Shown here piece by piece: positions 61,115 to 64,000 of a stretch of DNA of 64,000 bases. Position numbers and translations under genes: made by a program. The DNA lies in the NCBI GenBank assembly GCA_027625915.1, contig JANTQA010000023.1:682001-746000 (forward strand), in the 5' to 3' direction. Within the stretch, counting starts at the first letter, position 1. Every line of letters begins with the position of its first letter. The stretch is from Anaeramoeba flamelloides. Taxonomy: Eukaryota > Metamonada > Anaeramoebidae. Below the pieces are notes generated by a model. It saw nothing but the letters and a program-made list of their open reading frames with translations, was not told the DNA's origin and did not search any database.

Positions 61115-62397
61115 ATGAATATTGTATCTGAAAAAGAAAATTATACACACCTAACCAAACCATATGATGAAAAAATTGACAATATTATTATTGAAGAGTC
61201 TGAAGAAGAAAATGAAAAACAAGCAAATAAAAAAACAGACAAGAAAGAATTTGCAAATAATAACCAAGTAACTAACACCAAAAAGAAAAAATCTTATTTT
61301 CAAATCGTAAGGGAAAATCTAAAATCAATTCTGACACCCTTCAAAAATCACGGAGAATGTAAGTCTTTTTTTCACTTGAATCCCCCATTCCTCTCAAATA
61401 AAAATAAAATCCAAAATTAACTTTTCTTAATGTGTAAATAATAGCCAGATTTCTTCAGGAATACGAAGACACTTATGGACGAACTCATCCAAATTTCTAT
61501 AACGGGACTTTTAAACAAGCTTTTAATACTGCGAAAGAAGAGTCAAAATTTTTAATTATTTATTTACATTCACCAGAGCACATTTCAACAAGAGCATTTT
61601 GTGAACAAGTGTTTTGTAACGAAAATATTATTGAATTTTTAAATGAGTTTTATGTTTGTTATTGTGATTCGATTAAACGCTCTTCGGGATTTTTGTTATC
61701 AGGCAAATTTCATGTTACCACGTATCCGTTTTTAGCTATTGTGACAACAAACTCGTCAAGCCAATCGCAAATTCTGAAGGTCTTTGAGGGCAACTTCAAG
61801 GCGTACCAATTATTGACGGGGCTAATCAACACCCTGGAGCAAAACAGTGCACTGATCGTACCTCCACAAAGCGCCGGCGAAGAAGATGAGATCAGAAGCA
61901 ACCGAGAGATCCGCGAAAAGCAAGATCGCGAATACAGGGAATCCGTTGCCAAAGATGAGGAACGGATGAAAATTGAAAAGGAAAAAAAGAGAATTGAAAA
62001 AGAAAAACGCGATCTTTCGTTGGAACTGGAAAGATTAGAAAAGGAAAGGCAATTGGAAATTGAAAAAAAAAAAATTGAAAAAAAGGAACGACAAAAGCGC
62101 GTAATGGAAGACAAAAGGCGCAACTTAAAGCCAGAACCAAACTATAAGACAGAAGAAGGTGTTATTCGCTTAAGAGTAGTCTTTCCAGATGGCGAGAAAT
62201 TGTCGAGGAGTTTTAAAAAGCAATGGGAAATGAAAAACTTATTTGATTTGGTAGATGTCCAAGAAAATAATTCAATAAAGCCAGAAAAATATTACTTTGT
62301 AAAAAATTATCCAAAAACCAGTTTTTCTGTGAAAAATATCACCTTTGAGAATGCTGGGATACAAGACGGAGATACCTTAATGGTAATTAAAAAATAA
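61115..62397 (+). CDS. UAS-UBX domain protein, FAF2/UBXD8-like, 2 exons, 398 aa
   Basis: Exons 61115-61358 and 61445-62397 (GTAAGT donor, AATAG acceptor, phase kept). Residues 1-80 are acidic then Lys-rich. The UAS thioredoxin-like domain (about 85-205) starts FLQEYEDTYGRTHPNFYNGT, with IIYLHSPEH and TYPFLAIV, closely like FAF2. A charged coiled coil follows (about 220-305), then a UBX domain (about 319-398: VIRLRVVFPDGEKLSRSF … NAGIQDGDTLMVIKK). Family members recruit p97/Cdc48 to ubiquitinated or lipid-linked clients in ER-associated degradation and lipid-droplet control. The usual p97-contact loop F-P-R reads Y-P-K here. The membrane hairpin and UBA domain that precede UAS in animal FAF2 are not visible. 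Start is the first ATG, at 61115. The codons for residues 135-310 are richer in G/C than neighbouring DNA. FAF1-type is an alternative. Confidence 0.9.
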
Positions 62398-63319
62398 ACA
62401 AAAAATAATAAAATAGATTTATAAATAACCCTTAGAAATAAACAATAATATTATTTAATTATAGAGAATTAAATATGTTGACAGAAGATTTAAAAAATAT
62501 TTTTCAAAGTTACTTCAATTTGTTATTTTTATTCTTGACTAATTTGTTTGAAAATATGATCATTAGAATCATCTATTTCAAGTTTAAGGTTGTGATTATA
62601 TTCATTAGCAAACCAAAAATGCCTAAAAAGGGAATATTACATGTTATGGTAATGCCCGGTACATAAAAAAGTGAAGGCAGAGTGGTTGAAAGACTTAATC
62701 AAACTTGACTACCTAAAACTTCCAAAAACTCAATAAAAGAAAATTCAAGAAAAAAAAATATAAAACTTAAAAAAGAAAATTATTGAAAAAATAAAAAAAA
62801 AGTATAAAAATGAAAAATACTTGCATTCTATTAGCTAATATACATCACAAATACATCTGAAAATAAATTACTAAGTTTATAAAAAACTGCTTCCATATAA
62901 AGACAATAGGCTTCGATCCAATCAGGCCACAAAAAAAATAAAGAAATAAAAAGTGAATATTAAATTGGGCTAATTTTTCATCATTTAAAAATATTCTTAA
63001 TGATATAACTCCATTATTTACTATTAATTTTAAAATAAGTTTAACAAATTTTTCATTCAGCTTTTCCAAAAAAAAAAAAAAAAAAAAGATTTAAGCGAGT
63101 AGCAACACCATAACAACCACTAACATTGAAATATGTGAGAGTTTATTAAAAATTATATTGATGCCCATAAGTTATTGGTTCTCTCTAAAAATTTAAAAAA
63201 AACAAATAATATAAAACTTTAATTTTACTAATATCTACAATTAAAATTTCAGAGAAAATCTTCTTCTTAAAAAAAAAAATTAAAAAAAAAAATTTATTTT
63301 GTCAGAAATTTATTTGTTT
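62398..63319. other. Spacer between the UBX gene and the terminal LINE fragment
   Basis: About 0.9 kb of A/T-rich DNA. The open frame at 62475-62666 is hydrophobic with no family motif. A tRNA A-box-like string (62673-62690) lacks any 3' half. Nothing else was recognised. Confidence 0.7.
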
Positions 63320-64000
63320 TTTTTTATAAAATTTATTTTGGAGATCTAAAGTTAAATCCTTTACTATTTTATTGCTAAAAAGTTATTAATGAAAAGTTGG
63401 ATTCGGAGTGTATCAAGGAGACCCACTTTCACCTTTATTATTTGGTTTTATTAGTCATTTTTGAATTGAAAAAATTAAGCATCTGGTTAAAACATACCCA
63501 AATGTTCATAGATGATTTGATTTTAATAATAAAGAGACCAATACCAGGAATTGATAAAAAGTAAATATCAATTTATAAAATTATTCAAGTATTTGGAATG
63601 AACCCAAATATTGATAAAAAACTGAAATTAAAAAAAATATCAGATATTAAATATTTAGGAATTTGGCAAGATAAAGAAAAGTACTAAGAAAAAAACTTTC
63701 AAAAAAGTAAAAGACAACTTTAAAAAAAAATAAAACTTATTTTTAACTAGAAAAAAATTGCCAATGGAGAAAAATTACAAATGTTCAAATCGATATTAGT
63801 TTGTCAATTATTTTATTGGAATAGTAATTTTTAATTTTACTCAAAAAGATTTTGACTCGATTGGTGTTTGGATGAATAAAAAAGAAACAAATTTTTTAAA
63901 AATCAATTCACTTTCTCCAAGAATTATTTATAAAACTTAAGCTAAACTTGACCAAGTCAGAATTTCAATCTATAAAAGAAGATTTAAACTCAAAAAGAAA
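63320..64000 (+). mobile_element. Decayed LINE fragment, continues beyond the window
   Basis: Plus-strand pieces match the 56-kb LINE in order: FTILLLKSY near 63360; FGVYQGDPLSPLLFGFISHF (about 63400-63460); FIDDLILIIKR (about 63500-63540); ISDIKYLGIWQDKEKY (about 63640-63690); and a Trp-containing C-terminal stretch, VWMNKKETNFLKINS. Several frame changes and stops show it is inactive. It diverges from the 56-kb copy more than that copy's own state of decay explains, so it is an older insertion or a related subfamily. Confidence 0.8.

Noticed and set aside
62671-62720. tRNA-like start (ggcagagtggttgaaag)
   Set aside because: It resembles a tRNA-Ser/Leu A box, but no acceptor stem pairing, anticodon arm or GGTTC-type B box follows within 100 bases.
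1-64000. CRISPR arrays, operons, or bacterial contamination
   Set aside because: No regularly spaced direct repeats with unique spacers were seen. Genes are spliced, widely spaced and of eukaryotic families across the whole window.

Overview
The window is nuclear DNA from an AT-rich protist, most likely an amoeboid one. Several things point to this. The genes are split by GT-AG introns whose acceptors usually read (A/T)TAG. Proteins carry long asparagine tracts encoded by AAT. All six clearly recognised genes stop with TAA, and spacers are nearly pure A/T with long homopolymers. The gene set is purely eukaryotic: CAND1, a BEACH-WD40 protein, a RasGAP with PH and SH3 domains, a UAS-UBX protein and an ankyrin protein. 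A CoA-disulfide reductase fused to rhodanese would suit an anaerobic or microaerophilic lineage such as Anaeramoeba, but that assignment is inference. No prokaryotic operon, rRNA, complete tRNA, CRISPR array, or retrovirus- or LTR-type element was seen.

Layout. 292-5706 (+): CAND1, 8 exons, about 1260 aa. 5707-9853: gene-free, with decayed dispersed repeats. 9854-16105 (+): CoA-disulfide reductase/rhodanese fusion, 5 exons, 610 aa, with an N-terminal hydrophobic segment; its two long introns hold repeats and an antisense LINE remnant. 16106-19202: spacer. 19203-22079 (-): ankyrin protein of 958 aa, about 19 repeats. 22080-30723: gene-poor, with repeats and one SH3-encoding exon at 26670. 30724-39015 (+): intronless 2763-aa protein with six successive PH / helical / SH3-like modules and a C-terminal RasGAP domain. 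39016-42890: spacer with a nested retro-insertion. 42891-55554 (+): BEACH-WD40 protein, 4 exons, about 3440 aa, with two apparent one-base frame breaks at homopolymers. 56436-58749 (-): 5'-truncated LINE with target-site duplications, itself split by a 197-bp Tc1/mariner-like MITE. 61115-62397 (+): UAS-UBX protein of the FAF2/UBXD8 type. 63320-64000 (+): a second, decayed LINE that runs off the end.

How the genes relate. They look independent rather than co-regulated. They cover ubiquitin-ligase cycling (CAND1), p97/ubiquitin adaptor function (UBX), Ras switch-off at membranes (RasGAP), vesicle or autophagy scaffolding (BEACH) and low-molecular-weight thiol redox (CoADR).

The most unusual items are the six-fold PH/helix/SH3 RasGAP and a layered repeat landscape. 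At least six dispersed repeat families can be recognised by comparing one part of the window with another, including a nested retro-insertion, tandem hairpins in an intron, and LINE copies of at least three ages. Repeat boundaries are read by eye and are good to roughly 10-50 bases unless stated.
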